Assembly (NCBI GenBank): GCA_947630485.1 | Contig: CANRHU010000032.1 | Location: forward strand, 1-38,103 | Length of the DNA: 38,103 nt | Reading direction: 5' to 3' | Source: an uncultured Lachnospiraceae bacterium | GTDB taxonomy: Bacteria > Bacillota > Clostridia > Lachnospirales > Lachnospiraceae | In this document: in pieces, positions 8,161 to 16,868 of the stretch | Layout: every line of letters begins with the position of its first letter | How positions within the stretch are numbered: the first letter of the stretch is position 1 | Notes under the pieces: generated by a model | What the model saw: only the letters and a program-made list of their open reading frames with translations | Told to the model about the DNA's origin: nothing | The model's database searches: none | Position numbers and translations under genes: made by a program

Positions 8161-9420
8161 TCAACCGAAGCGCGAACGCAGAAGATCATAGGTCTCCTGC
8201 TCCGCCGCAAGGATCTGATCCAGCGACGGGTCCGCTGCCGGCTTATGGCAGCCCATCGCGGTCTCGATCATGTCCGTGATGGTCAGATACGAAATCCAGT
8301 GATTGATAAACTGTGTCACGGCGTACTCATTGGCCGCGTTGAAAACCGTCGGCATCGTTCCGCCGATATCCGCCGCCTGATACGCGAGCTTAAGCGCCGG
8401 AAACGTATCCGTATCCGGCTTCTCAAAGGCGATCTGGTTCATGGCCCAGAAATCCAGGCGGCCGCCCGGCAAGGGTCTCCGCTCCGGATAATAAAGGGCA
8501 TATTGGATCGGCAGCCTCATATCCGGCGTCCCCAGCTGGGCCAGAACGGCGCCGTCAGAAAATTCCACCATGGAATGGATAATGCTTTTCGGCTGGATTA
8601 CAACCTGAATCTGGGAAACCGGCACATCGAACAGCCAGCGGGCTTCCATCACTTCCAGCCCCTTATTCACCATCGTCGAAGAATCGATCGTGACCTTATG
8701 TCCCATGGACCAGTTGGGGTGCTTTAGGGCGTCCTCCAGCGTCACATCCTGCAGCTGCTCCCTCGTGTAACCGCGAAACGGTCCGCCCGACGCGGTCAGA
8801 AGAATCTTCGCCAGCTGCTTACGGCTGCGGTCCGCGCCGCGCGTCTTTCCGCCTGCCTTAAGCGCCCTCTCCCCGGAATCATCCGGTTCTGCCCCGTCTG
8901 GAACTGACTCCGCCCAATCCATCGGCGGCGCCCCGACCCCAAGCGTGGTCAGGCACTGGAAAATCGCGCTGTGTTCGCTGTCTACCGGCAGAATCCGCAC
9001 GCCCGTCTTCCTCGCCAGGGGCATGATAAGATGGCCCGCGGTCACCAGCGTCTCCTTGTTGGCAAGGGCGATATCCTTGCCCGCACGGATGGCGGCGATC
9101 GTAGGGCGGATGCCGATCATGCCGACGACGGCGGTAACGACCGTCTGCGCCGAAGGCTCCGTGGCGGCCTCGATCAGGCCATCCATTCCGGACACTACCT
9201 TCACGGGAATGTCGGCCACGGCCAGCTTCAGGTCTTTAGCCTTCCGTTCGTCCCAGATACAGGCGATACGCGGCTTAAATTCCCGGATCTGCCGTTCCAG
9301 GGCCGCCGCGTTATGTCCGGCCGCCAGGGCCGTCACCTGAATATCCCCGTTATTCCTCACAATGTCGAGCGTCTGGGTTCCAATCGAACCGGTCGAGCCC
9401 AAAATCGATAGTTTTCTCAT
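8161..9420 (-). CDS. dxr: 1-deoxy-D-xylulose 5-phosphate reductoisomerase
   Basis: This enzyme converts DXP to 2-C-methyl-D-erythritol 4-phosphate with NADPH, the committed step of the MEP isoprenoid pathway. The Rossmann motif GSTGSIGTQTLD is at residues 8-19, ALANKETLVTAGH at 118-130, the metal-binding DSEHSAIFQ at 147-155, and SGGPFRG at 211-217. At 419 residues it is longer than the common 380-400. The excess is a charged, low-complexity insertion at about residues 159-200, between the metal loop and the conserved LTASGGPF strand. The reading frame is intact. The gene sits between cdsA and rseP, the standard order. Confidence 0.95.
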   Translation of the reverse strand: MRKLSILGSTGSIGTQTLDIVRNNGDIQVTALAAGHNAAALERQIREFKPRIACIWDERKAKDLKLAVADIPVKVVSGMDGLIEAATEPSAQTVVTAVVGMIGIRPTIAAIRAGKDIALANKETLVTAGHLIMPLARKTGVRILPVDSEHSAIFQCLTTLGVGAPPMDWAESVPDGAEPDDSGERALKAGGKTRGADRSRKQLAKILLTASGGPFRGYTREQLQDVTLEDALKHPNWSMGHKVTIDSSTMVNKGLEVMEARWLFDVPVSQIQVVIQPKSIIHSMVEFSDGAVLAQLGTPDMRLPIQYALYYPERRPLPGGRLDFWAMNQIAFEKPDTDTFPALKLAYQAADIGGTMPTVFNAANEYAVTQFINHWISYLTITDMIETAMGCHKPAADPSLDQILAAEQETYDLLRSRFG

Positions 9421-9486
9421 GAAAAAATACTCTCTCTTCCTCCGTCTGTTTCCACGGCTGCCCGCGGAACCTTCCTGCCTTTTGGG

Positions 9487-10287
9487 TCAGCGCAGAAACG
9501 TGATGGCAAAGTAGATTGCCGGGGCCGTGAAGATCATGCTGTCGAACCGGTCAAGAACCCCTCCGTGTCCTGGAATCAGATGACCGTAATCTTTGACATT
9601 ATGATTCCGCTTGATGGCCGAAGCGGCCAGATCCCCCACCTGGGAGATCACCGCCGCGATCGCGCAGGCAGCGGCGCAGGCCAGCATGGGATTCCCCACC
9701 TCCGCCATATTGCCGCCCAGAAGCGCCGCGTAGATCAGGCCCAGGATTGCCGAGCCGACCACGCCTCCGACCGCGCCTTCCACCGATTTCTTCGGACTCA
9801 CCACAGGCGCCAGCCGGTGCTTCCCAAACAGCATCCCCACGCAGTAGGCGCAGGTATCGCAGCCCCAGGAACTTATGAAAATCAGCCAGACCAGATACTT
9901 CCCGTCCGGCATTCTCCGCACCTGGTACAGATACGACAGCATCATCGCCACATAGAATACGCTGAAAAACGCTACCGTAATCTCCTCCGTCTTGTATTTC
10001 GGAAATGTGAACACATAAAACGCCATCAGAAGCATCAGGGCCCCGATCGCCATCAGCGTCACATATTTTTCCCATCCCATCCACAAAAGGACATAATAGT
10101 AAAGCGCCGCCCCGTACCCGATCGCCGCCAGCGGGGTCTTCTCGATCTTCATGACCCGATACAGCTCATAAAGCCCCACCAGGGAAATCAGAGCGGTCAC
10201 GGCAAACAGAATGCCGCCGCCTGCCCCCACCACAAGAACCGCCAAAATGACCAGAACGATTCCGCTGATCAGACGTGTCGTAAACAT
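9487..10287 (-). CDS. cdsA: Phosphatidate cytidylyltransferase (CDP-diacylglycerol synthase)
   Basis: This 266-residue polytopic membrane enzyme makes CDP-diacylglycerol from CTP and phosphatidate for phospholipid synthesis. The C-terminal signature (SAIKRNHNVKDYGHLIPGHG, continuing with LDRFDS) is intact and holds the metal-binding Asp residues. About seven or eight hydrophobic helices precede and surround it. The start is the ATG at 10287, with AGGAGG about six bases upstream. It follows uppS by ten bases, so the two are likely translated from one message. Confidence 0.94.
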   Translation of the reverse strand: MFTTRLISGIVLVILAVLVVGAGGGILFAVTALISLVGLYELYRVMKIEKTPLAAIGYGAALYYYVLLWMGWEKYVTLMAIGALMLLMAFYVFTFPKYKTEEITVAFFSVFYVAMMLSYLYQVRRMPDGKYLVWLIFISSWGCDTCAYCVGMLFGKHRLAPVVSPKKSVEGAVGGVVGSAILGLIYAALLGGNMAEVGNPMLACAAACAIAAVISQVGDLAASAIKRNHNVKDYGHLIPGHGGVLDRFDSMIFTAPAIYFAITFLR

Positions 10288-10297
10288 GCGTCTCCTC

Positions 10298-11008
10298 CTA
10301 CTTCCGGCCGCCGAAGCGCCGCTCCCTCTGATTATACGCCGCAATGGCTTTTTCAAATTCTTCCTGATTGAAATCCGGCCACAGACAGTCCGTCACATAA
10401 AGCTCCGTGTAGGCCAGCTGCCACAGCAGATAATTGGACAGCCGCAACTCCCCGCTGGTTCGGATCATCAGATCCGGGTCCGGAATTCCCGCCGTGTCCA
10501 GATAGCCGGAAAAGGATTCCTCCGTGATATTCGACACGTCCAGTCCGCTCGCACGGTAATCCTGCACCAGCTTCCTTGCGGCCCGGACAATCTCATCGCG
10601 GCCGCCGTAATTGATCGCCACGATAAACGTGAGCCCCGTGTTGTCCTTCGTGCTCTCCACCATACGGTCGATTCCTTCGATAATATCCGGGGCGAAACGG
10701 CTCTTCTCCCCGATCATCCGCACGCGGACGTTATTGTCATTCGCGATCTTGATGATACGCACCATGTAGTAGCGGAACAGGTTCATAAGCGCCCCCACTT
10801 CCTCCTCGGAGCGCTTCCAGTTCTCCGTGGAGAAGCCGTACACCGTAAAATACGAAAGGCCCATACGAGCCGCCGTCTCCACCATCTTCTCCAGCGTCTC
10901 ACAGCCGGCCTTATGTCCCATCGCTCGCGGCACGCCGTGCTGCTTTGCCCAACGGCCGTTGCCGTCCAGAATCACCGCCACATGGCGCGGAACCGTCATA
11001 TTTTCCAA
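10298..11008 (-). CDS. uppS: Undecaprenyl diphosphate synthase (isoprenyl transferase)
   Basis: This 236-residue cis-prenyltransferase elongates farnesyl diphosphate to the C55 carrier for cell-wall synthesis. Motifs are HVAVILDGNGRWAK with catalytic Asp15, GHKAG, the STENWKR loop and the late RTSGELRLSNYLLWQ. The best start is a TTG at 11008, with GGGAGG ten bases upstream; the next ATG (10999) lies 19 bases from that site. An intrinsic terminator stands in the 111-base gap between frr and this gene, so expression of uppS and later genes may be attenuated relative to pyrH-frr. Confidence 0.94.
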   Translation of the reverse strand: MENMTVPRHVAVILDGNGRWAKQHGVPRAMGHKAGCETLEKMVETAARMGLSYFTVYGFSTENWKRSEEEVGALMNLFRYYMVRIIKIANDNNVRVRMIGEKSRFAPDIIEGIDRMVESTKDNTGLTFIVAINYGGRDEIVRAARKLVQDYRASGLDVSNITEESFSGYLDTAGIPDPDLMIRTSGELRLSNYLLWQLAYTELYVTDCLWPDFNQEEFEKAIAAYNQRERRFGGRK

Positions 11009-11078
11009 ATCCGTCTATCCTCCCAAACGCAGAATTCCCGCTTCCGCAGTACCGAAACTTCCCGTTCCCACTCTGGTC

Positions 11079-11102
11079 AAAAGGGGCAGGAATACCCGCC
11101 CC
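11079..11102 (-). terminator. Intrinsic terminator or attenuator between frr and uppS
   Basis: On the minus strand GGGGCGGG, loop TATT and CCTGCCCC form an 8-bp stem with one G-U pair, followed directly by TTTT. It lies about 18 bases after the frr stop. The T run is short, so read-through into uppS is likely. Confidence 0.6.
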
Positions 11103-11119
11103 CCGATCTTCATTTTCCG

Positions 11120-11677
11120 TCAGACCGTCATGATCTCCTTGATCTTGACGTCCACAGCCTTATCCACCTTCTCAATCATCTTATCGGTCAGCTTCTGCAT
11201 CTTTGTTTCCGCCAGCTTCTGATCGTCCTCGGAGAAATCTCCGGCCTTCTCCATCTTCTTGAAGGTCTCGTTGGCATCCCTTCGGATGTTGCGGATGGCC
11301 ACCTTGGCGGCCTCCCCCTTCTTCTTGATATCCTTGGACAAATCTTTTCTGCGCTCCTCCGTCAGCTCCGGGAACACCAGACGGATCACGGAACCGTCGT
11401 TATTCGGATTAATGCCGAGATCCGACGTCTGAATCGCCTTGCAGATATTCTTGATCAGGCTCTTCTCCCAGGGCGCGATCACGATCATGCGCGCCTCCGG
11501 CACGGAAATGTTGCCCACCTGCTGAATCGGGGTAGGCGTACCGTAATAATCGACTTTGATCTTATCAAGCACATGCGGATTGGCACGGCCCGCGCGGATG
11601 GAGGCGTAATCCTCCTGCAGAACGCTCAGTGTCTTTTCCATCTTCTCCTCATACTGCTTCAGTTCGTCTTCCAACAT
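11120..11677 (-). CDS. frr: Ribosome recycling factor
   Basis: This 185-residue protein has the full family length. With EF-G it splits the post-termination ribosome. It shows the hallmark helical segments, including SIRAGRANPHVLDKI, and the domain II stretch VPEARMIVIAPWEK. The C-terminus is the usual three-helix bundle (LTDKMIEKVDKAVDVKIKE). AGGAGG precedes the ATG. It follows pyrH by 25 bases in the widely conserved pyrH-frr pair. Confidence 0.97.
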   Translation of the reverse strand: MLEDELKQYEEKMEKTLSVLQEDYASIRAGRANPHVLDKIKVDYYGTPTPIQQVGNISVPEARMIVIAPWEKSLIKNICKAIQTSDLGINPNNDGSVIRLVFPELTEERRKDLSKDIKKKGEAAKVAIRNIRRDANETFKKMEKAGDFSEDDQKLAETKMQKLTDKMIEKVDKAVDVKIKEIMTV

Positions 11678-11702
11678 AACTATACCCCTCCTATGTGATT
11701 AT

Positions 11703-12407
11703 TTATACGGTTACAATCGTACCGTTGATTCTGCCCTGCATCGCGTTCGCGATACCGTTCTTCTCATTTAAATCGAAAACCGCCATGGGGATTTTATGCT
11801 CCATGCACATAATCGAAGCGGTCAGATCCACCACCGCAAGCTTCCGGTCGATAACCTCCTGGATGTGGATTGTGTCAAATCGTTTCGCATCCGGGTTCAC
11901 TGCCGGATCGCTGTCGTAAACGCCGTCGATCGACTTTGCCAAAAGAATGCAGTCGGCCTCCAGCTCCACCGCACGCAGCGTAATGCCCGTATCCGTAGAG
12001 AAATAGGGGTGGCCCGTGCCGCCCGCGAAGAACGCCACGCCGCCGCTTTCCATCACGGCCAGGGCCTCATCCTTGGAAAACAGCGTGGTCATTGCGCCGC
12101 AGACGAAAGGCGTGAAAATCTTCGTCCTCATACCTTCGCTCCGGAAAATCTCCGAGACGTAGATACAGTTCATGACGGTGGCCAGCATACCGATCTGATC
12201 CGCTTTCGTGCGGTCGATCGCGTTCGAGGTACGCCCGCGCCAGAAATTCCCGCCGCCGATGACGATGCCGACCTGAACGCCGGCCTCCGCGGACTGGCGG
12301 ACCTGGCGGGCGACGTCTTTGACTGTGTCCTCGTCAAAGCCGGTCTTTTTGGGGCCCGCGAGGGCCTCGCCGCTGAGTTTTAGTAGTACGCGATTCCATT
12401 TATTCAT
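11703..12407 (-). CDS. pyrH: UMP kinase
   Basis: This 234-residue amino-acid-kinase-fold enzyme phosphorylates UMP to UDP. The phosphate-binding LKLSGEALAG strand and loop, the GGGNFWRG loop and the late VDLTASIMCMEHKIPM region are all present. An AGGAGG site precedes the ATG. In many genomes rpsB-tsf lies immediately upstream, but here a 315-base gap with repeats and a promoter separates it from rarA, so the pyrH cluster begins its own transcript. Confidence 0.96.
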   Translation of the reverse strand: MNKWNRVLLKLSGEALAGPKKTGFDEDTVKDVARQVRQSAEAGVQVGIVIGGGNFWRGRTSNAIDRTKADQIGMLATVMNCIYVSEIFRSEGMRTKIFTPFVCGAMTTLFSKDEALAVMESGGVAFFAGGTGHPYFSTDTGITLRAVELEADCILLAKSIDGVYDSDPAVNPDAKRFDTIHIQEVIDRKLAVVDLTASIMCMEHKIPMAVFDLNEKNGIANAMQGRINGTIVTV

Positions 12408-12438
12408 AATAAGGATGCCTCCTGATGGGGGGATAATA

Positions 12439-12512
12439 GGCGGGCTGTTGGCCGGAGGGCAGGGCGCTGTTGGGGGGCGGGCTGTTGGCCTGCGGCCAAG
12501 GCGCTGTTAGGG
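12439..12512. repeat. Tandem pair of 37-bp repeats in the pyrH leader
   Basis: Two adjacent 37-bp units at 12439-12475 and 12476-12512 agree at about 32 positions. Each starts GGCGGGCTGTTGGCC and contains GGCGCTGTT. They lie between the pyrH start and a long hairpin and are inside the presumed pyrH 5' leader. Confidence 0.8.
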
Positions 12513-12523
12513 GGCGGAGGCCG

Positions 12524-12648
12524 CAGTGCAAGGTGCTCGGAACCTGCGGTTCCTCGCCCCTTGGGCTTCGCCCTATGAAATATGACGCGGCGCCGGCTGC
12601 TTACGTGCGAGCACGACGCAGCCGGCGCCGCGTCATATTTCGCACTGC
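12524..12648. repeat. Perfect 24-bp inverted repeat nested in smaller hairpins
   Basis: The arms 12577-12600 and 12618-12641 are perfectly complementary over 24 bp. The 17-base centre holds a further CGTGC/GCACG pair. Outside lie GCAGTGC and GCACTGC near the two ends, a GGAACC/GGTTCC hairpin and a GGGC/GCCC hairpin. No T run follows on either side, so it is not a simple terminator. It has the look of a dispersed palindromic intergenic element, and a copy count in the genome would show this. Confidence 0.8.
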
Positions 12649-12663
12649 TCATTGCCTACATGG

Positions 12664-12692
12664 AGTATATCATACTTTCCCTTTGCTGAAAA
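12664..12692 (-). promoter_or_regulatory. Probable promoter of the pyrH cluster
   Basis: On the minus strand TTTTCA (12687-12692), a 17-base spacer and TATACT (12664-12669) form a plausible sigma-A promoter. It would give a leader of about 250 bases that contains the long hairpin and the 37-bp repeats. Confidence 0.5.
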
Positions 12693-12722
12693 GGGGGGTG
12701 GGGGGAGTTATTTGTGACGAGT

Positions 12723-14042
12723 TTATGAATTTTTCCAGGCTTTGATCTCTTCCAGACGCTTTTTGAGGGCGGCTTCGGCGCCCTGGCCGTCTGGGGTGTA
12801 GTACTCACGGCCGACGAGGGAATCCGGCAGGCACTGCATACGGGCCATCTTTTCCTCGGTGTCGTGCGCGTATATATAGTCCTTGCCGTAATCCAGCTCG
12901 GCCATCAGCCTGGTCGGGGCGTTGCGGATATTGAGGGGCACGGGCTCGGCAAGCATCCGCTCCGCGTCTTCCCTGGCGCGGATGTAGGCCACATCGGCGG
13001 CGTTGGACTTCGGCGCCAGGGCCATATAGATGACCGCGTGGCTCAGAATCACATTGCACTCCGGCATTCCGATAAAATGGCAGGCCTGGTAAGCGGCCAC
13101 CGCGAGCGGCATTGCCTGACTGTCCGCCAGACCCACGTCCTCGCTGGCAAAGCGCACCACGCGGCGCGCCACATACAGCGGGTCCTCGCCGGCCTCCAGC
13201 ATCCGCGCCAGCCAGTAGACCGCCGCGTCCGGATCGGAATTGCGCATGGATTTGTGCAGCGCCGAGATCAGGTTATAGTGTTCCTCGCCCTTCTTATCGT
13301 AAAGCAGGCTCTTCCTGCCGATGCACTGCTTAAGCGTCTCCATGCTCACCGTGGTGCCGTCCGGGCCGATGTCTCCGTTGGTTACCGCCATCTCGAGGAC
13401 ATTTAACGCCGTCCGGGCGTCGCCGTTTGCGAACTCCGCAATCATATGCAGCATGTCGTCGGTGATGTGGACCGTCAGATAACCGAACCCGCTCTCGCTG
13501 CCGAGCGTCCGCTGCAAAAGCTTCACCAGATCCTCCGTCTTAAGCGCCTGGAGCACGAAAACACGGCACCGGGAAAGCAGAGCGCTGTTGATTTCAAACG
13601 ACGGATTCTCCGTAGTGGCTCCGATCAGAATGATGCTGCCCTTCTCCACATAGGGAAGGAACGCGTCCTGCTGCGCCTTATTGAAACGATGGATCTCGTC
13701 CACGAATACGACGGTCTTCGCTCCCACCCTGCGGCTCTGCTCCGCCTGGGCCATAACCTCCTTGATCTCCTTAATGCCGCTTGTGACCGCGCTGAAATTG
13801 ATAAACCGCGCGTGGGTACGGTGGGCGATGATCCCCGCCAGCGTGGTCTTGCCTACGCCGGGAGGTCCCCAGAAAATCATGGAGGGAATCCGATCCTGCT
13901 CGATCAGCTGCCGCAGAAGCTTCCCCTCTCCCAGCAGATGCTCCTGACCAACGAAACCGTCCAGATCCTCGGGCCGCATACGGCTGGCCAGCGGATGATA
14001 CGTCTCCTGCATATCGAAAAGTGACATCTGTTCCATGGACAT
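12723..14042 (-). CDS. rarA: Replication-associated recombination protein A (AAA+ ATPase)
   Basis: This 439-residue AAA+ protein of the RarA/MgsA/WRNIP1 family acts at stalled replication forks. It has Walker A GPPGVGKT at residues 59-66, Walker B VVFVDEIHRF, a sensor ATTENPSFE segment and the C-terminal oligomerisation domain. The N-terminal MSLFD-type segment resembles the motif that contacts clamp or SSB partners. The start chosen is the ATG at 14042; a second ATG lies six bases further in. A divergent GNAT gene faces it across a gap with two promoters. Confidence 0.95.
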   Translation of the reverse strand: MSMEQMSLFDMQETYHPLASRMRPEDLDGFVGQEHLLGEGKLLRQLIEQDRIPSMIFWGPPGVGKTTLAGIIAHRTHARFINFSAVTSGIKEIKEVMAQAEQSRRVGAKTVVFVDEIHRFNKAQQDAFLPYVEKGSIILIGATTENPSFEINSALLSRCRVFVLQALKTEDLVKLLQRTLGSESGFGYLTVHITDDMLHMIAEFANGDARTALNVLEMAVTNGDIGPDGTTVSMETLKQCIGRKSLLYDKKGEEHYNLISALHKSMRNSDPDAAVYWLARMLEAGEDPLYVARRVVRFASEDVGLADSQAMPLAVAAYQACHFIGMPECNVILSHAVIYMALAPKSNAADVAYIRAREDAERMLAEPVPLNIRNAPTRLMAELDYGKDYIYAHDTEEKMARMQCLPDSLVGREYYTPDGQGAEAALKKRLEEIKAWKNS

Positions 14043-14104
14043 GCCGTCCCTTCTTTCCTCAAAAAAATATCCGGTCAGCAAAATTATTTCCCCGCCGCCG
14101 TTTT

Positions 14105-14133
14105 ATCATATCACAGATTCCGAAAAATAGCAA
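14105..14133 (-). promoter_or_regulatory. rarA promoter
   Basis: On the minus strand TTGCTA (14128-14133), a 17-base spacer and TATGAT (14105-14110) lie about 60 bases ahead of the rarA start. Confidence 0.6.
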
Positions 14134-14156
14134 TTCTGACCAAAACCGGAAAACGC

Positions 14157-14185
14157 TTCCCATTTTTTCGAATCTGATGTATAAT
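14157..14185 (+). promoter_or_regulatory. Promoter of the 14249 GNAT gene
   Basis: TTCCCA (14157-14162), a 17-base spacer and a perfect TATAAT (14180-14185) precede the gene by about 60 bases. It stands back to back with the rarA promoter. Confidence 0.65.
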
Positions 14186-14248
14186 CATCCATTAACAGCC
14201 GCATTTTCGGCAAAATCGGCTGCAAATGAGAGAAAGGAAGTATGAATA

Positions 14249-14722
14249 ATGGAAATCAGACGTGCAATCGAACAGGATATCGACGGCATCAACCATCTGC
14301 TCTATCAGGTGTGCCGCGTCCATCAGATCGGGCGGCCGGACCTGTTCACAGACGGAGGAAAAAAATATAACGACGAGGAACTGCGCGAAATCATTCACGA
14401 CGATGAAAGACCGATCTTCGTGGGAGTGGACGAGGAGGGAAAGGTACTCGGTTACGCGTTCTGCATCTTCGAACGCTACGACGGCAGCGGCGCGATGGTT
14501 AAGCGCTCCACCCTGTATATCGACGACCTCTGTGTGGACGAGAAGATCCGCGGGCAGCATATCGGAACGCGGATTTACGACGCCGTGATCGAATTTGCCC
14601 GGCAGAGAGGCTGCTACAACGTGACGCTGAACGTATGGTGCTGCAACCCCTCCGCGATGAAATTCTACGAGGCCAGGGGCTTAAAGCCGTTAAAGATCGG
14701 AATGGAAGCCATACTGCAGTAG
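14249..14722 (+). CDS. GNAT family N-acetyltransferase
   Basis: This 157-residue single-domain GNAT uses acetyl-CoA to modify an unknown amine. The acetyl-CoA loop is DEKIRGQHIGTRIYD (R-x-x-x-x-G type), preceded by the STLYIDDLCV strand. The C-terminal NVWCCNPSAMKFYEARGL segment is typical of protein or small-molecule N-acetyltransferases. GAAAGGAAG provides the ribosome site ahead of the ATG. It is one of the few plus-strand genes and has its own promoter. The substrate cannot be read from sequence. Confidence 0.9.
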   Translation: MEIRRAIEQDIDGINHLLYQVCRVHQIGRPDLFTDGGKKYNDEELREIIHDDERPIFVGVDEEGKVLGYAFCIFERYDGSGAMVKRSTLYIDDLCVDEKIRGQHIGTRIYDAVIEFARQRGCYNVTLNVWCCNPSAMKFYEARGLKPLKIGMEAILQ

Positions 14723-14735
14723 AAAGGCCCGCAGC

Positions 14736-16790
14736 CTAAAGCGCCAGCCGGTCGTAGTTCTTTTCCAGATACTCCTCCAGCCTGCGCTTAAGCTCCCGGT
14801 TCTCTTCCTGTTCAAGTCCCGGATCCGCCGCCGTGAGGGCAGACACCTCTTCCGATACGGTCTTTAATATATCCGCATCCGTGAAGATATCCGCCAGCTT
14901 GAATTCCATATCGCCGCTCTGACGCAGCCCAAAGATATCGCCCGGTCCGCGGAGTTTCAGATCCTCGGAGGCGATGTAGAAGCCGTCGTTGGAGCGGTTT
15001 AAAATGTCCAGACGTTTCTGGGTGCCGTCCTGGTCGCCGCAGTTGACCATGATGCAGTAGGACTGGTACTTTCCGCGCCCGACGCGGCCGCGCAGCTGAT
15101 GGAGCTGGGCCAGCCCGAAGCGCTCGGCGTTCTCAATCATCATAACGGTGGCGTTCGGGACATCGACGCCGACCTCGATGACCGTGGTAGAGACCAGAAC
15201 CTGAATCTCGCCCGCCAGGAAACGTTCCATAATCTGGTTTTTCTCTTTTCCCTTCATTTTTCCGTGAAGGTATTCCACCGTGACGCCGGGGAGCGCCTCC
15301 CTGAGCTTTTTCGTATAATCCAGTACGTTCTCCGCGTCGATCATCTCGCTTTCTTCCACCATGGGACAGATGACGTAGGCCTGTCTCCCCGCCGCGATCT
15401 GCTTTTCGATGAACGCGTAAGCCTTCGGACGGTATTCGGTTCCGACCACGCAGTTCTTGATCGGCAGGCGGTTGGCCGGCAGCTCGTCGATCACAGAGAT
15501 GTCCAGATCGCCGTACAGGATGATCGCCAGCGTCCGCGGAATCGGCGTGGCGCTCATGACGAGGATATGGGGAGACGTCCCCTTTCCGCCGAGCAGCTCT
15601 CTCTGCCCGACGCCGAAGCGGTGCTGTTCGTCGGTGATCACCAGGGCCAGATTGTCATAGACCACGTTCTCCTGAATCAGCGCGTGCGTGCCGATAATGA
15701 TATCCGCCTCATGACTTTTCACCTTTTCGCGGGCGGCACGCTTTTCCTTTGCGGTCATCGAACCGGTAATCAGAACCGGAACCTTCGCGATGCCGTATTC
15801 CTCAAACAGTTTCACAATGCTCTCGTAGTGCTGTCTGGCCAGCACCTCCGTCGGCGCCATCATCGCGCCCTGACAGCCGTTGCCGGCCACGTGCAGCAGC
15901 GCCAGAACGGCGACAATCGTCTTGCCGGACCCGACATCCCCCTGAATCAGCCGGTTCATCACCCGGCCGCTCGTAAGATCCTGCTCGATCTCCCCAAGCA
16001 CCTTCTGCTGGGCAGAGGTCAGCCGGTACGGCAGGCTCTCCTTCAGGCGCTCCGCCTCCGGCGAAAGCTTCATGACCCAGCTGCTCTTTTTGTCGGCGCG
16101 CTTCTCCTTAAGCCTGCGCACGGCCAGGGTAAAAAGGAAAAATTCATCGAACACCAGGCGCCGCCTCGCGAAAAGCAGTTCCTGCCGGTCTTTGGGGAAA
16201 TGGATATGCTCGATGGCAAAATTATATTCCGCCAGCTCGTATTTCTGCCGGATGCCGGCAGGCAGGTATTCCCGCTCCAGCTGGCGGCCGTCCAGGGCCC
16301 GCGCCACCGCGCGGGAGATCGCCTTGTTGCTTAAGCCCCTCGTCTGGCTGTAAACGGGCTGCATGGTCGTCATCACCTGCGCATAGGCGTCGCGCGCATA
16401 GATCTCCGGCTGCTCCATTGTCAGGCGGTTATTCTTTCTAACCACCTTTCCGTAAAAGATATGGTAGGTGCCCGCCTGGAGCGTGCCGCGCAGATAGGGC
16501 ATGTTGTACCAGACCAGCTGCAGGCTTCCGGTTCCGTCGCGGAGCGTAACCGTCACGATCTGCATGTTGGAAAAGCGGCGCACCGAAGCGTCCTTCTGCA
16601 AAATCCCGGCCACCGCGGAGACCTGATCCAAAACCAGATTACCGATCGGCACCGGCTCCTCATAGGCGTGGTAAGCGCGCGGGTAATCATGCAGCAGATC
16701 ATCCACAGTCCAGATCCCCAGCTTCTCAAACAGCTTCCCTGATTTATCCCCGATTCCTTTTAACGTTCGGACGGAATCCTGATTCGCCAT
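14736..16790 (-). CDS. recG: ATP-dependent DNA helicase RecG
   Basis: This 684-residue helicase remodels stalled forks and branch-migrates Holliday junctions. It begins with a helix-hairpin-helix-like segment (LKGIGDKSGKLFEKLGI), then the OB-fold wedge domain, and then two RecA-like lobes. Visible motifs are GDVGSGKT (motif I), DEQHRFG (motif II), MSATPIPRTLA (motif III) and QLRGRVGRG (motif VI). It follows the RsmF-type methyltransferase by 78 bases. The length is normal for the family. Confidence 0.97.
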   Translation of the reverse strand: MANQDSVRTLKGIGDKSGKLFEKLGIWTVDDLLHDYPRAYHAYEEPVPIGNLVLDQVSAVAGILQKDASVRRFSNMQIVTVTLRDGTGSLQLVWYNMPYLRGTLQAGTYHIFYGKVVRKNNRLTMEQPEIYARDAYAQVMTTMQPVYSQTRGLSNKAISRAVARALDGRQLEREYLPAGIRQKYELAEYNFAIEHIHFPKDRQELLFARRRLVFDEFFLFTLAVRRLKEKRADKKSSWVMKLSPEAERLKESLPYRLTSAQQKVLGEIEQDLTSGRVMNRLIQGDVGSGKTIVAVLALLHVAGNGCQGAMMAPTEVLARQHYESIVKLFEEYGIAKVPVLITGSMTAKEKRAAREKVKSHEADIIIGTHALIQENVVYDNLALVITDEQHRFGVGQRELLGGKGTSPHILVMSATPIPRTLAIILYGDLDISVIDELPANRLPIKNCVVGTEYRPKAYAFIEKQIAAGRQAYVICPMVEESEMIDAENVLDYTKKLREALPGVTVEYLHGKMKGKEKNQIMERFLAGEIQVLVSTTVIEVGVDVPNATVMMIENAERFGLAQLHQLRGRVGRGKYQSYCIMVNCGDQDGTQKRLDILNRSNDGFYIASEDLKLRGPGDIFGLRQSGDMEFKLADIFTDADILKTVSEEVSALTAADPGLEQEENRELKRRLEEYLEKNYDRLAL

Positions 16791-16868
16791 ACTCTCACCC
16801 GCTCTTATTCCTTACAGTTTCAGACATCTTCCTTACGGTTCCGGACATCCAGTCCCCAGGGCTCCCGC

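Noticed and set aside
10211..11698. Plus-strand open frame of 495 codons
   Set aside because: It is antisense to cdsA, uppS and frr and has no recognisable protein features.
12577..12641. Rho-independent terminator
   Set aside because: The 24-bp stem is not followed by a T run on either strand and lies between the predicted promoter and pyrH.
12404..12652. Minus-strand frame of 82 codons in the pyrH leader
   Set aside because: It runs through the long palindrome and tandem repeats, is Pro/Ala/Arg-rich, and has no ribosome site.
15099..16334. Plus-strand open frame of 411 codons
   Set aside because: It lies wholly antisense to recG, is rich in Arg/His/Leu without any domain, and is a GC-rich shadow frame.
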